Source: Thalassotalea hakodatensis (GTDB lineage Bacteria; Pseudomonadota; Gammaproteobacteria; Enterobacterales; Alteromonadaceae). Taken from it: DNA of 64,000 nt. This document shows positions 18,255 through 27,121 of the stretch, one piece after another. Location of the stretch: the NCBI RefSeq assembly GCF_030295995.1, contig NZ_AP027365.1, positions 3,318,066-3,382,065 of the forward strand, written 5' to 3'. The notes under the pieces were generated by a model. That model saw nothing but the letters and a program-made list of their open reading frames with translations, made no database searches and was not told where the DNA came from. Made by a program: the position numbers and the translations under genes. Each line of letters begins with the position of its first letter. Position 1 is the stretch's first letter.

Positions 18255-20710
18255 TAGTGCTGTTGCTCCCATGCTAATGTTCTTAATAAGTCACCAAATA
18301 CACCCGCTGCAGTAACTGCCGCACCAGCACCATAACCACGAAGTACGAACGGTAATGGCTGATAATAACGGCTATGAATAGCTAAGGCATTTTCACCATC
18401 TTTAATGCTATATAAAGGATGTTCTGCACCAACCGCTTCAATGGATACTTGGCACTTCCCGTCAATAATATTACCGATATAACGCAACACTTTTCCTTCC
18501 TGTTTAGCGTTATTTACACGTTCAGCAATCACACCGTCAAGTTGTGATAAATTCGTCATAAAGGTTGCAACATCGCCACTTGCATCAAATGTTTCACCGA
18601 GTACCGAATCCACTTTAATGTCTGATAGCTCTAATTGCATGCCAGCCTCTCGCGCCATAATAAGTAGCTTTCTTGCCACATCCATGCCACTTAAATCATC
18701 ACGAGGATCAGGTTCTGTAAAGCCATTCTCTTTAGCAATAGCTGTTGCTTGCGACAACGTCATTCCTTCATCTAATTTACCAAAAATATAGGACAGAGAA
18801 CCTGATAGAACACCTTCAAACTGCAATAATTCGTCACCTGCCTTGATTAGGCTTTGCAAAGTATCAATTACTGGTAAGCCCGCACCAACTGTTGTTTCAT
18901 AAAGAAAACGACGATTAGTCTCTTGGGTTGCTTGTCTTATGGCTTGATAATATTCCCATGTATCAGTATTCGCTTTTTTATTAGGTGTTACCACATGAAA
19001 GCCTTCTTTAATAAAGTCAACGTAACTCATAGCAAGCGCTTCATTAGACGTTGAATCAACCAGTACAGGATTTATTAAATGATTATCGCGAACAAAGCGC
19101 TTCACATTTTCTGCCGTAACTGCCACAGCATCTTTCCCTAAACAAGCCTGCCAGCTTTCAAGATTAATGCCTTCTTGATCAAACACCATGCCTTTACTAT
19201 TTGCGATACCATAAACACGTAATGAAATATTTTGTGCTTTTAATTTAGGTTGTTGACGCGCGATTTGTGCAATTAATTCGCTACCAACCACACCACAGCC
19301 AACTAAAAATACATCAATAGTCGGTTTGTGTGAGAAAAAGTTCTGGTGACACACTTTTAATGCATCGGTGCATTTACGATTTTCAATGACCACAGAAATA
19401 CTACGTTCAGAAGAATCTTGTGCAATGGCCACTACATTAACGCGTGCTTGAGCTAATGAAGAGAAAAACTTGGCTGCTACGCCTTGTTGGTGATGCATGC
19501 CATCACCCACTAAAGAAACAATGGACAGTTCATGCTGTAATGCAACGGGCTCTAATAAACCGTTAAGTAATTCTAATTCAAACTCTTGTTTCAAGCTTTG
19601 TTCCGCTTGCTTTGCATCTGCTGTATAAATACAAAAACTAATACAATATTCGCTCGATGATTGGCTGATCAATACGATAGATATCTTTTCACGACTCATG
19701 GTAGCAAAAACTCGACTAGCCATACCAACCATACCTTTCATGCCAGGGCCTGACACATTCACCATGGTTAAATCGTCTAAATTAGAAATTGCTTTAACTT
19801 GTTTTTTCTGATCATTTTCATTCGCAATCAATGTTCCTGGCGCTTTTGGATTTCCGGTATTTTTGATCAAGCAAGGAATGTGAAATTGTGCAATTGGTCC
19901 AATCGTTTTAGGATGAAGTACACTTGCACCAAAATACGATAACTCCATCGCTTCCTGATAAGATAAATAATCAAGTAATCGCGCATCTTTAATCAGACGA
20001 GGGTCTGCATTATAAACACCATTAACGTCGGTCCATATTTCACAACATTCAGCCTGTGCACATACAGCAAGCACAGCTGCCGAATAATCAGAACCATTGC
20101 GACCTAAAGTGGTGACTTGATTTTGGCTATTTACGCCAATAAACCCTGGCATTAAAGCAACACGATTGAGCGATGGATAGTATTGTTGAAATCTGTCTTT
20201 ACACAAAACTAAATCTGCTAACGCATTCAGGTAAGCATCATTAGTATGTAGGAATTTTTCAGGCTCGATTAAACTAACATCAAAATCTAACGTTGCTAAT
20301 ACAGAATCTAGAATAGCAACACTCATTCGTTCACCCACACTGATAATAATTGCGCGTATATGATCTGGACAATAAGACAACATTGTTGCCCCTTGCAAAT
20401 AACGACTAAGCTGATGCTCCCAATTCGCTAACGCTTGTTCTGCATGTGTTTTATTAAATTGTGGTAACGTTGCACTTAGTCCTTCAACTATGGTTTCAAT
20501 CGCTGCAGAAAAATGTTTTAAATCACTTTGTAATGTATTTTCATCGCTAATATTTTCAGCCATCGCCACTAAATGATTAGTAACACCTTGTGGTGCAGAA
20601 ACAACAACTGCTACCGAAGATTCCTTGCTCTGGTTCTTGATAATATCAGCCACTTGAACAAAACGTTCTGCTGTTGCTAATGATGAACCGCCAAATTTTA
20701 ACACGCGCAT
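18254..20710 (-). CDS. thrA: Bifunctional aspartokinase I / homoserine dehydrogenase I
   Basis: Fusion enzyme catalysing the first and third steps from aspartate to threonine. The 818 residues comprise an N-terminal aspartokinase (start [17 protein letters not shown], then [13 protein letters not shown] near 205), two ACT regulatory domains (about 310-460, with [13 protein letters not shown] and VSLVGDGM), and a C-terminal homoserine dehydrogenase with the NAD motif [11 protein letters not shown] near 469-479. The ACT domains are expected to sense threonine. It is preceded by a leader peptide and attenuator, so transcription is likely threonine-controlled. E. coli ThrA is 820 residues. Confidence 0.97.
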   Translation of the reverse strand: MRVLKFGGSSLATAERFVQVADIIKNQSKESSVAVVVSAPQGVTNHLVAMAENISDENTLQSDLKHFSAAIETIVEGLSATLPQFNKTHAEQALANWEHQLSRYLQGATMLSYCPDHIRAIIISVGERMSVAILDSVLATLDFDVSLIEPEKFLHTNDAYLNALADLVLCKDRFQQYYPSLNRVALMPGFIGVNSQNQVTTLGRNGSDYSAAVLAVCAQAECCEIWTDVNGVYNADPRLIKDARLLDYLSYQEAMELSYFGASVLHPKTIGPIAQFHIPCLIKNTGNPKAPGTLIANENDQKKQVKAISNLDDLTMVNVSGPGMKGMVGMASRVFATMSREKISIVLISQSSSEYCISFCIYTADAKQAEQSLKQEFELELLNGLLEPVALQHELSIVSLVGDGMHHQQGVAAKFFSSLAQARVNVVAIAQDSSERSISVVIENRKCTDALKVCHQNFFSHKPTIDVFLVGCGVVGSELIAQIARQQPKLKAQNISLRVYGIANSKGMVFDQEGINLESWQACLGKDAVAVTAENVKRFVRDNHLINPVLVDSTSNEALAMSYVDFIKEGFHVVTPNKKANTDTWEYYQAIRQATQETNRRFLYETTVGAGLPVIDTLQSLIKAGDELLQFEGVLSGSLSYIFGKLDEGMTLSQATAIAKENGFTEPDPRDDLSGMDVARKLLIMAREAGMQLELSDIKVDSVLGETFDASGDVATFMTNLSQLDGVIAERVNNAKQEGKVLRYIGNIIDGKCQVSIEAVGAEHPLYSIKDGENALAIHSRYYQPLPFVLRGYGAGAAVTAAGVFGDLLRTLAWEQQH

Positions 20711-20730
20711 GTTTACTTCCCCTAAAAACG

Positions 20731-20764
20731 AAAAAAGCCCGGAACCTTTGTGGTCACGGGCTTT
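20731..20764 (-). terminator. thr operon attenuator (intrinsic terminator)
   Basis: On the minus strand, AAAGCCCG pairs with CGGGCTTT around a 15-base inner part (which itself contains ACC/GGT), followed by six T residues. It lies between the leader peptide stop (20788) and the thrA start (20710), the position expected for a Thr attenuator. A second hairpin at 20801-20820 (ACCA.CCCT paired with AGGGTGGT) overlaps the end of the leader peptide and probably acts as the pause or alternative structure. Confidence 0.88.
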
Positions 20765-20787
20765 GATAAAATACTTTCTTTTACACG

Positions 20788-20859
20788 TTAGCCGTCGACC
20801 ACCATCCCTAACAGGGTGGTAGTGGTAATAATGGTAATAGTGCGTGTAATAGATTTCAT
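20788..20859 (-). CDS. thrL: thr operon leader peptide
   Basis: A 23-residue reading frame from ATG at 20859 to TAA at 20788. It contains seven Thr and four Ile codons in its first fifteen positions (sequence begins [15 protein letters not shown]). This is the classical leader used to sense charged tRNA-Thr and tRNA-Ile. Ribosome stalling on these codons would prevent the downstream terminator hairpin and allow thrABC transcription. No Shine-Dalgarno sequence is visible just before the ATG (on the minus strand TTTTACCTAGC). Confidence 0.92.
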   Translation of the reverse strand: MKSITRTITIITTTTLLGMVVDG

Positions 20860-20866
20860 GCTAGGT

Positions 20867-20895
20867 AAAATGCCAAAAATGTCATTTTCTGTCAA
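20867..20895 (-). promoter_or_regulatory. Candidate thr promoter
   Basis: A perfect -35 TTGACA (20890-20895 read on the minus strand) is followed after 17 bases by CATTTT (20867-20872), a weak -10. If used, transcription would begin at or within a base or two of the thrL ATG, giving a nearly leaderless leader peptide. The match at -10 is poor, so the call is tentative. Confidence 0.4.
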
Positions 20896-20939
20896 CTACT
20901 AAATTGAATAGAACTAGACGATTTATGAATAAACTAAAA

Positions 20940-20968
20940 CTAAAAATGTATATTTATTACATTTTTAG
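20940..20968 (-). terminator. Terminator after the diguanylate cyclase gene
   Basis: A perfect 11-base stem CTAAAAATGTA/TACATTTTTAG with a 7-base loop, starting 6 bases after the stop at 20974. On the minus strand it is followed by TTTTAGTTTTAG. It is AT-rich but well placed to end the three-gene operon. Confidence 0.65.
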
Positions 20969-20973
20969 GTAGG

Positions 20974-21930
20974 TCAAACAGCGTTACTTAAATGGTTAAC
21001 TTTATATTGATATGTTTGATTACGGCCCAATGCTTTAGCTTTATATAATGCAGCATCAGTATTTGCAATGAGATTTTCATAGCGTGTATCGCTTGGCTGA
21101 ATACTCGCAACACCAACACTTGTGGTTACTGTTAACTCTTTATCTTGAAAAACAAACACTTGTTTTTCTAATTCAGCACGTATTCGCTCCGCAACATCTA
21201 ACGCTCCACTTACTTCAGTTTCGGGCAAAATAACCGCAAATTCTTCACCGCCATAACGACCAAAAAGATCACATGAGCGCAATAATGCTTTCACACGCTG
21301 TGCCGTTTCTATTAAAACTTTATCACCGCATTGATGACCAAAATTGTCATTCAAACGTTTAAAATGATCTAAATCAAACATGATTAACGCTAAATCATGA
21401 TCATACCTGCGAGCACGTGAAAATTCTTTCTCAAGGCACTCTTCCCAATGCTTGCGATTAAATATTTGCGTCAAGCCATCAATACGATTAGCTTTTGCTA
21501 ATTCTTCCAGTGCTTTGTTTAATTTTCCTTGATAATGCGCGACATCAGTAGCATCTTCAATAAGAATACAAACATACTCAACGCTATTATTGTCTTCGAT
21601 AGGAATAAAGGTACAGTTTTGTGCCATAAAGTGGCTATCTGTTGTAATGGGACGATGATGAGGTAATTCAAATAAATGATGCCGTTGCTCCCAAGAGCAA
21701 AATCCCGGTGAATTTAATGAGCTAACACTACTAAGTTTTCGATTAAACCAGCGCGTTGGCAATTCAGGAAAAACATCAAAAATACTACAACCAATCACTT
21801 GCTCAAGTGATTTATTCGCATGTACTTGCATAAAGCGATTAAACTCAACAATATTACATTCAAGATCAACAACAATGACCCCAGTATTAATTTGCTCAGC
21901 GATTGTTCTTCCTATGTCAGGAATACGCAT
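20974..21930 (-). CDS. PAS-GGDEF diguanylate cyclase
   Basis: Makes cyclic di-GMP. The 318-residue soluble protein has an N-terminal PAS-type sensor domain (about 10-130, beginning IAEQINTGVIVVDLECNIVEFN), a short linking helix, and a GGDEF domain with active site GGEEF at 227-231 and the metal-binding DLDHFKRLND near 186. The inhibitory I-site RxxD is present as R218-S-C-D221, so product feedback is likely. Its ATG overlaps the stop of the CheC-like gene (TAATG), so the three genes here form one operon. It probably adjusts c-di-GMP in response to the phosphorylation state of the upstream response regulator, which is an inference. Confidence 0.92.
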   Translation of the reverse strand: MRIPDIGRTIAEQINTGVIVVDLECNIVEFNRFMQVHANKSLEQVIGCSIFDVFPELPTRWFNRKLSSVSSLNSPGFCSWEQRHHLFELPHHRPITTDSHFMAQNCTFIPIEDNNSVEYVCILIEDATDVAHYQGKLNKALEELAKANRIDGLTQIFNRKHWEECLEKEFSRARRYDHDLALIMFDLDHFKRLNDNFGHQCGDKVLIETAQRVKALLRSCDLFGRYGGEEFAVILPETEVSGALDVAERIRAELEKQVFVFQDKELTVTTSVGVASIQPSDTRYENLIANTDAALYKAKALGRNQTYQYKVNHLSNAV

Positions 21931-22538
21931 TAGTACTCTTCCAAAATACGGTCTATCACTTGTGCAATATTAATGATCGCCGATTCAGGGATCAGTAAAA
22001 TCATGTCACAATTGAAAGAATAATCGGTTACTTGATACGATATTTTAACTTTAAGTGCAAGATCCCAGTTAAAAGATTGTTGCTCGATATGTTCAGAAAA
22101 CGCTGATTTACTTGACGGTAAGAAACGCGGAGCACTGTATGACATTTGATTATTAATCTGACTCGCAAAAACATTGAGAAACGTTGTTGTGAGTATTGAA
22201 CTTAGATCAATAATTTGCTCTTCAAGCGTTAATTCGTCAGGATCATAACCAAGCAGATCTGCTAAACGATCCGAATCTTTTGGTTGATAAACCAGTAAAG
22301 CCTCACCGCGTATACCTTCGTAACCAAAAAATCCTTGGCTAACTACCGCTGCGGCTTGATCTTCAACGTTAAGCGCATCAGAGATATGTTTAGAACTGAC
22401 TTGTTCTATACTAGGCACTTTCAGGTATACAAAAGTATCCAAATAACGCGCAAGTTGATCACTTGCTTGCCCCATTGCAACATTTATAATTTCTTGTAGA
22501 CAATCTTGTTGATCTTCAGTTAAATCGAAATGGGTCAT
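21930..22538 (-). CDS. CheC/CheX-like phosphatase
   Basis: A 202-residue protein with the CheC-family active-site pattern D/S-x3-E-x2-N-x22-P fully matched at D12, E16, N19 and P42 (DCLQEIIN ... KVP). Such proteins dephosphorylate CheY-type receivers. The second pseudo-repeat (about residues 110-125, LSSILTTTFLNVFA) keeps the asparagine but lacks the glutamate, so only one site looks functional. It overlaps the upstream receiver gene by 4 bases (ATGA), making that receiver the likely substrate. Confidence 0.82.
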   Translation of the reverse strand: MTHFDLTEDQQDCLQEIINVAMGQASDQLARYLDTFVYLKVPSIEQVSSKHISDALNVEDQAAAVVSQGFFGYEGIRGEALLVYQPKDSDRLADLLGYDPDELTLEEQIIDLSSILTTTFLNVFASQINNQMSYSAPRFLPSSKSAFSEHIEQQSFNWDLALKVKISYQVTDYSFNCDMILLIPESAIINIAQVIDRILEEY

Positions 22539-22900
22539 ACTAAACCATTTTCCTTGAGGTGCTGTAATAACACTTCAGATTTTACCGGTTTGCGGATAAA
22601 TGCTTTCGCACCTAACTCTAACACTTTGCTTTGCATTTCAGGCTGAATATCAGCGGAAATCACAAAAACGATTGGTGTGACTCCCATTTTTTGAATACCC
22701 TGCAATACGCCTACGCCGTCAATTTCAGGCATTGTCAGGTCAAGAAACAAAACGTCAATATTATTTGAGCGTAGAATTTTTAACGCTTCAACACCATTAG
22801 TAGCAATTTGAGCATTCGCAGCAAGTGTTTCAGGTAAGCTTCGTAACACTTGCTTTCGCGCTAGGTTAGAGTCGTCACAGATAAGTACAGACAGGCTCAT
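22535..22900 (-). CDS. Single-domain CheY-like response regulator
   Basis: A 121-residue receiver with acidic pair D9-D10, phospho-acceptor D54 (LFLDLTMP), the switch Ser S82 and K104 (FIRKPVKSE). It has no output domain. It is the first gene of an operon with a CheC-like phosphatase and a diguanylate cyclase, joined by overlapping stop and start codons. No cognate kinase is nearby. The product may act by binding one of its two operon partners. Confidence 0.92.
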   Translation of the reverse strand: MSLSVLICDDSNLARKQVLRSLPETLAANAQIATNGVEALKILRSNNIDVLFLDLTMPEIDGVGVLQGIQKMGVTPIVFVISADIQPEMQSKVLELGAKAFIRKPVKSEVLLQHLKENGLV

Positions 22901-23290
22901 GAAAAGAGAAACCTTATAACATTATTATTTTTGTACCTTTAATTTACCTTAATTTTAACGTGCTGTTAATGAATAAACGGTTAAATTTTAATTTTTTTTT
23001 GCACAAATATAGTATTAATTGTTGTATTTAACGGCATATATGAGCTAACCAGTTAAAAATACTTAGTATTTTATCCCATGATCATGTGAGCTTTTATTTT
23101 TTTAATCGTGTGTATTATCAAAAAAAGTAAATGAGTAGATTTCCTACATATCAAAGATATTGTGCCCTGCTGCATTAATGTTGCAATTCAGTTAAAAAAT
23201 ACGCGAGTAAAGGTTTACCACAGAGCGCCAATTTCTAATAATTATTTATTTTACTAGACTCATACTTTATATTTATTTTATCAGCGTTTA
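22901..23290. other. Intergenic region upstream of the receiver operon
   Basis: About 390 AT-rich bases between the receiver gene and a 30-residue small protein. I find no reading frame with a credible start, no long inverted repeat and no RNA gene signature. It probably contains the receiver-operon promoter, which I could not place with confidence. Confidence 0.4.
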
Positions 23291-23383
23291 CTAGCCTGTG
23301 ATTAACATGATCACCCATAATGAAATACTCGCTGACACTAAATAGATTATCGCTGTTTTCCAAAGTTCATTAAATGCTTTCAT
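23291..23383 (-). CDS. Small single-pass membrane protein (30 aa), unrecognised
   Basis: ATG at 23383, preceded by a perfect AAAGGAGG ribosome binding site (23390-23397) at 6-base spacing. A second ATG immediately upstream at 23386 is too close. The peptide has a short amphipathic N-terminus (MKAFNELWKTA) and one membrane helix (IIYLVSASISLWVIMLI) ending in TG. It lies alone in a 687-base gap with no neighbour on its strand closer than 390 bases downstream. I do not recognise it. The strong ribosome binding site is the main reason to believe it. Confidence 0.6.
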   Translation of the reverse strand: MKAFNELWKTAIIYLVSASISLWVIMLITG

Positions 23384-23587
23384 CATCAACCTCCTTTAAG
23401 TTGTCAAAAAAATGTCACGTCAAATATGTATAAATTATCAACATTAATTAAACAATATTTATGCCAATCAGTAAGTTGACTTTTTTAAACGAAAATAATG
23501 AGGTGACTGTAATTCGAAAAAAGCAGTGAAAGCAGCATGTTTTGGGGATAAATTTTCTATAAATTAGATAGAATAAATGTATGCTAT

Positions 23588-24301
23588 TTAGTATGTCGTC
23601 CATGTTAAATAATGCTGATGTTCTTTAAGCCATCGCTTTTCTGCTCTGTAATCAGGCAAAAAGGATTCAACTAAATTCCAAAAATCAACACTATGGTTTA
23701 AGAATTTCAAATGGCATAGCTCATGAGTGATCACGTAATCAATCACTGACTCAGGTAACATCATCAATAAATAATTAAGTTTGATATGGCCTCGATTATC
23801 ACAACATCCCCAGCGAGCTTTATATTGCCTAATATGGAGATTTTTTGGTAATAAGTTTGTTTGCCGACTAAAACATCTAACTTTATCAGTTAAAATCAGC
23901 TCAGCCTGTTGTTTAAACCAACCTTCTAGTGACTTTTTAATTCGCAAACTCTCAGTGGTATCTGACAATGTTTTTCGGGTAGATAACGTGACAACAATTT
24001 GATTATTTTCGACAGCAACAAGTGATCTTTTGTCCTCTTTAATAATGAGTGGCGTTAACTTTCCGAAAAACCACACTTGGCCATGACGTGAAAGTTGATT
24101 TTGATATTCTTTTGCCAACTGTTGCTTACTTTGAATATTTTCAATCCATTGTTTTTTGAGCACCACAAGGTTTTCGATATACTTTAAGGGAACATCATAA
24201 GGTGCTTTAACAATAATGTCTTTGTTCTTAACCTGTAAAGCAATACGTTTACGCCGATGACAACGTAACAGTTGAAAGTTCAATCCCGTTGAACTTGTCA
24301 T
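23588..24301 (-). CDS. YgjP-like zinc metallopeptidase (M48 / DUF45 family)
   Basis: A 237-residue cytoplasmic protein of the SprT/YgjP-like metalloprotease group. The zinc site is HELCH (about residues 193-197) in VITHELCHLKFLNHSVDFW, with the following conserved NHS and W. The upstream ARWGCCDNRGHIKLN is the usual family lead-in to the catalytic helix. Start taken as ATG at 24301; a TTG 6 codons upstream is possible, but neither has a clear ribosome binding site. It follows yebG by 44 bases and could be cotranscribed with it, hence possibly SOS-linked. The biological substrate is unknown. Confidence 0.85.
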   Translation of the reverse strand: MTSSTGLNFQLLRCHRRKRIALQVKNKDIIVKAPYDVPLKYIENLVVLKKQWIENIQSKQQLAKEYQNQLSRHGQVWFFGKLTPLIIKEDKRSLVAVENNQIVVTLSTRKTLSDTTESLRIKKSLEGWFKQQAELILTDKVRCFSRQTNLLPKNLHIRQYKARWGCCDNRGHIKLNYLLMMLPESVIDYVITHELCHLKFLNHSVDFWNLVESFLPDYRAEKRWLKEHQHYLTWTTY

Positions 24302-24345
24302 CGTATTAGTATTGCTCAAAATACAGCCAATTAAAGATATTGTAT

Positions 24346-24672
24346 TTATGCGGCTTCATCAGTACTTTTTGCTTTTTTATCAGCAGTTACTTTAGGCTCA
24401 GAGCTCTTTTCTTTTTTGGTCGCCACTTTTTGTGCAGTCTTTGGTTTTTTCGCTTGCAATGCAATCAACACATCTTCACGATGTTTTGCCAAATAAACGC
24501 TTAATTCTTCTTTATCGGCATCGGTTAATTTAACTGGTACTTGGTTCAACATTTCGGCAAGATTATCCGCCATGTCTAACATTTTGTCGTATTCATCAGC
24601 GGCTTTTTTATCCATGAATGTTTCAACCTCCACACCTTGTCTTATGACAACAAATCGACTTTCAACGGCCAT
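24346..24672 (-). CDS. yebG: YebG family SOS-inducible protein
   Basis: A 108-residue protein. It starts AVESRFVVIRQGVEVETFMDKKAADEYDKMLDMADNL-type (positions 2-38), which is the YebG domain. The C-terminal third (about 77-108) is a Lys/Ala-rich disordered tail. YebG is a DNA-damage-inducible protein of unclear biochemical role. A perfect LexA box lies 67 bases upstream (24739-24754), which strongly supports both identity and regulation. It sits upstream of the YgjP-like gene. Confidence 0.9.
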   Translation of the reverse strand: MAVESRFVVIRQGVEVETFMDKKAADEYDKMLDMADNLAEMLNQVPVKLTDADKEELSVYLAKHREDVLIALQAKKPKTAQKVATKKEKSSEPKVTADKKAKSTDEAA

Positions 24673-25080
24673 TAGTTTCCCTTATTTAACAGGTAAAATT
24701 TAACAATACATTCACTAAATATTAGTGAAATAACAAAACTGTACATTTACACAGTAAAGATACGTTATTTATAAAAAAATGCAATCAGAAATATAAAAAT
24801 TGAAAAATATATCGCAATTAAACGTGCAATAAAGTGCAGAAAATAATAAAAAAATTTCACCGTTGAAAGAGGATGTAAAAGTCTATGAGTCAAGCTAGAA
24901 TAAAAACGGTCAAATATAAATTAAAAACGATAAAAAACATAACTCTACTTATAAAACCACGCTGAACTTTATTGCATAAACTTTTACAGTGCTAAATTAT
25001 TTAATGTATACATTCTGTAATCATTTTTGCCATTATTAAGGAATACTCCTTTGTTTTAAACCTTGTACATAATGGAAAAA
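24673..25080. other. Divergent intergenic region between yebG and the DUF3718-like locus
   Basis: About 400 very AT-rich bases. Apart from the LexA box at 24739-24754 I find no reading frame, repeat or RNA gene. The ribosome binding site of the broken gene at 25081 lies at the right-hand end. Confidence 0.5.
24739..24754. promoter_or_regulatory. LexA (SOS) box upstream of yebG
   Basis: CTGTACATTTACACAG matches the gamma-proteobacterial LexA consensus CTGT-N8-ACAG exactly. It is 67 bases before the yebG start, the right place to repress its promoter. No other perfect SOS box was noticed near neighbouring genes, though I did not scan exhaustively. Confidence 0.88.
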
Positions 25081-25437
25081 ATGATGAAAACATAATTAAT
25101 CACACTTAGCATTACTTCTGTAGGACTTTTTACGCTGCTACTTAGTCAGGTGCAAGCTGCATCAATGGATAGTTATTTAGAAAAGTCATTAATTGCACTT
25201 TGCAAATCAACAATGAAAGGTAATTTACTGAATTTTAACCGTACCTTGAAATACTATCATCTGGCTGACAAAACTATCGCGAACGGTTTAGTATGTAATG
25301 GCAGTGATGTGACAGAATTCGCTCGCAAACATGGCGCTTATAAAAGAGCTAACAGGCTAGATAAACACTTGCGTAATTCTACTTCCATCACTGATATTGC
25401 AGCAGTCAATAAAATGAGTATCACATTCAAAGAATAA
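25081..25437 (+). pseudogene. Exported DUF3718-like protein with an in-frame stop in its signal peptide
   Basis: The mature part (residues from 25150: QAASMDSYLEKSLIALCKSTM ..., with LVCNGSDVTEFARKHGA) resembles the small periplasmic DUF3718 family with two conserved cysteines. Reading in the same frame upstream gives MMKT, then TAA at 25093-25095, then LITLSITSVGLFTLLLSQVQA, a normal signal peptide. The ATG pair at 25081/25084 has GGAAAAA upstream. So one nonsense codon splits an otherwise intact gene of 119 codons. GTG at 25150 is the only start codon between the stop and Met 29, and it would yield an unexported protein. A single sequencing error or a recent mutation could both explain it. 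Confidence 0.7.
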
Positions 25438-25450
25438 CTTTTTTAAGCAC

Positions 25451-25475
25451 AAAAAATCCCGTTTTAAACGGGATT
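25451..25475 (-). terminator. Terminator after aceA (shared with the convergent locus)
   Basis: AATCCCGTTT and AAACGGGATT form a perfect 10-base stem around one base (an effective loop of about five). Six A residues on its left read as a T-run for minus-strand transcripts. It lies 45 bases after the aceA stop and just after the convergent broken gene. Confidence 0.75.
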
Positions 25476-25519
25476 GTTAACGTCACATGAATAAAAACTC
25501 TATATGATTAAAAATGTGC

Positions 25520-27121
25520 TTATGCAATATTAGCAAACTGATTCATGGTATTGTCTTTACCGCCAGCTTTTAGCGCAGCATCCCCAGCAAAATATTCTTT
25601 ATGATCATCACCCATATCTGAGCCTGCCATATTTTGATGTTTAACACAGGCAATGTCTTGACGAATTTCTTGACGCTGAACATTCAACACATAACCAAGC
25701 ATTCCCTGCTCACCAAAGTATTCTTTCGCTAGGTTATCGGTTGATAAAGCAGCGGTATGATATGTTGGTAACGTAATTAAATGGTGAAATATTCCAGCTT
25801 CACGCGCAGCATCTTGTTGGAATGTTCTAATTTTTTCATCTGCAGTGATGGCTAACTCTGTGTTGTCATAATCAACACTCATTAAACGCTCACGATCATA
25901 ACTCGACACATCTTTACCAGCTTCTTTCATTGCGTCAAACACTTGTTGGCGAAAGTTTAATGTCCAGTTAAATGAAGGTGAATTGTTATAAACAAGTTTT
26001 GCATTAGGCACCGCTTTACGAATTTCGTCTACCATACTTCCAATCTGACCAATGTGCGGCTTTTCTGTTTCAATCCAAATTAAATCAGCACCATTTTGTA
26101 GTGAGGTGATGCAATCTAAAATACATCGTTGCTCGCCAGTACCTGGTTTAAATTGGAATAAGTTACTCGCAAGACGTTTCGGGCGCATCAGCTTACCCTC
26201 TTGTTTTAATAACACATCACCGTTAGAAATATCTTCTTCGCCAATTTGTTCACAATCTAAAAAGCTGTTGTATTGGTCACCTAAATCACCTGGTTTTTCT
26301 GTTACGGCAATTTGTTTTGTTAAACCAGCACCTAATGAATCGGTACGAGCAACAATAACACCATCATCAACGCCTAGCTCCATAAAAGCGTATCTAACTG
26401 CATTTATTTTTGCTAAAAAATCTGCATGTGGCACAGTTACTTTTCCATCTTGATGTCCACATTGTTTTTCATCAGATACTTGGTTTTCAATTTGAATACA
26501 ACATGCTCCCGCTTCAATCATTTGCTTTGCCAATAAATATGTTGCTTCAGCATTACCAAAGCCGGCATCTATATCAGCAATAATCGGTACGACATGCGTT
26601 TGATGTTGCTCAATTTGTTGTTGTACAGTATTCAATTTAACATCATCACCACTTTCTTTAGCTGCATCTAGTTCTCTAAATAAACCACCTAATTCTCTTG
26701 CATCTGCTTGACGAAGAAACGTATAAAGTTCTTCAATAAGCATAGGAACCGACGTTTTTTCATGCATTGATTGATCGGGTAACGGACCAAACTCTGAACG
26801 AAGTGCTGCAATCATCCAACCAGAAAGGTATAAATAACGACGCTCCGTCGATTGAAAGTGCTTTTTAATTGAAATCATTTTTTGTTGACCAATAAAGCCA
26901 TGCCAGCAACCTAACGATTGTGTATATAAACTAGCATCTTTATCGTAGGCATCCATATCTTTACGCATAATTGCTGCTGTGTACTTAGCAATATCGAGCC
27001 CAGTTTTGAATCGATTCTGCAAACGCATACGCGCTACTGACTCAGCATCAATTGATTGCCAATTATGCTGCTGTTTAATTGATGACTTAGCGTTTTCAAC
27101 TTGTTGACGATATGTGGTCAT
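25520..27121 (-). CDS. aceA: Isocitrate lyase (long form)
   Basis: Splits isocitrate into glyoxylate and succinate, the first step of the glyoxylate shunt. The 533-residue protein belongs to the longer class found in Pseudomonas and Colwellia-type bacteria (E. coli AceA is 434). The active-site loop is K219-Q-C221-G-H223 (KQCGHQDGK), the metal-binding IADIDAGFGN is at 181-190, and WIETEKPHIGQI lies near 350. Start ATG at 27121. Divergent from a LysR regulator across 321 bases, and about 2.7 kb from glcB. The LysR protein is the natural candidate regulator. Confidence 0.96.
   Translation of the reverse strand: MTTYRQQVENAKSSIKQQHNWQSIDAESVARMRLQNRFKTGLDIAKYTAAIMRKDMDAYDKDASLYTQSLGCWHGFIGQQKMISIKKHFQSTERRYLYLSGWMIAALRSEFGPLPDQSMHEKTSVPMLIEELYTFLRQADARELGGLFRELDAAKESGDDVKLNTVQQQIEQHQTHVVPIIADIDAGFGNAEATYLLAKQMIEAGACCIQIENQVSDEKQCGHQDGKVTVPHADFLAKINAVRYAFMELGVDDGVIVARTDSLGAGLTKQIAVTEKPGDLGDQYNSFLDCEQIGEEDISNGDVLLKQEGKLMRPKRLASNLFQFKPGTGEQRCILDCITSLQNGADLIWIETEKPHIGQIGSMVDEIRKAVPNAKLVYNNSPSFNWTLNFRQQVFDAMKEAGKDVSSYDRERLMSVDYDNTELAITADEKIRTFQQDAAREAGIFHHLITLPTYHTAALSTDNLAKEYFGEQGMLGYVLNVQRQEIRQDIACVKHQNMAGSDMGDDHKEYFAGDAALKAGGKDNTMNQFANIA

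Noticed and set aside
20872-20900. A nine-codon frame ending in ATGA over the thrL start
   Set aside because: No ribosome binding site, and too short to support as a coupled upstream peptide.
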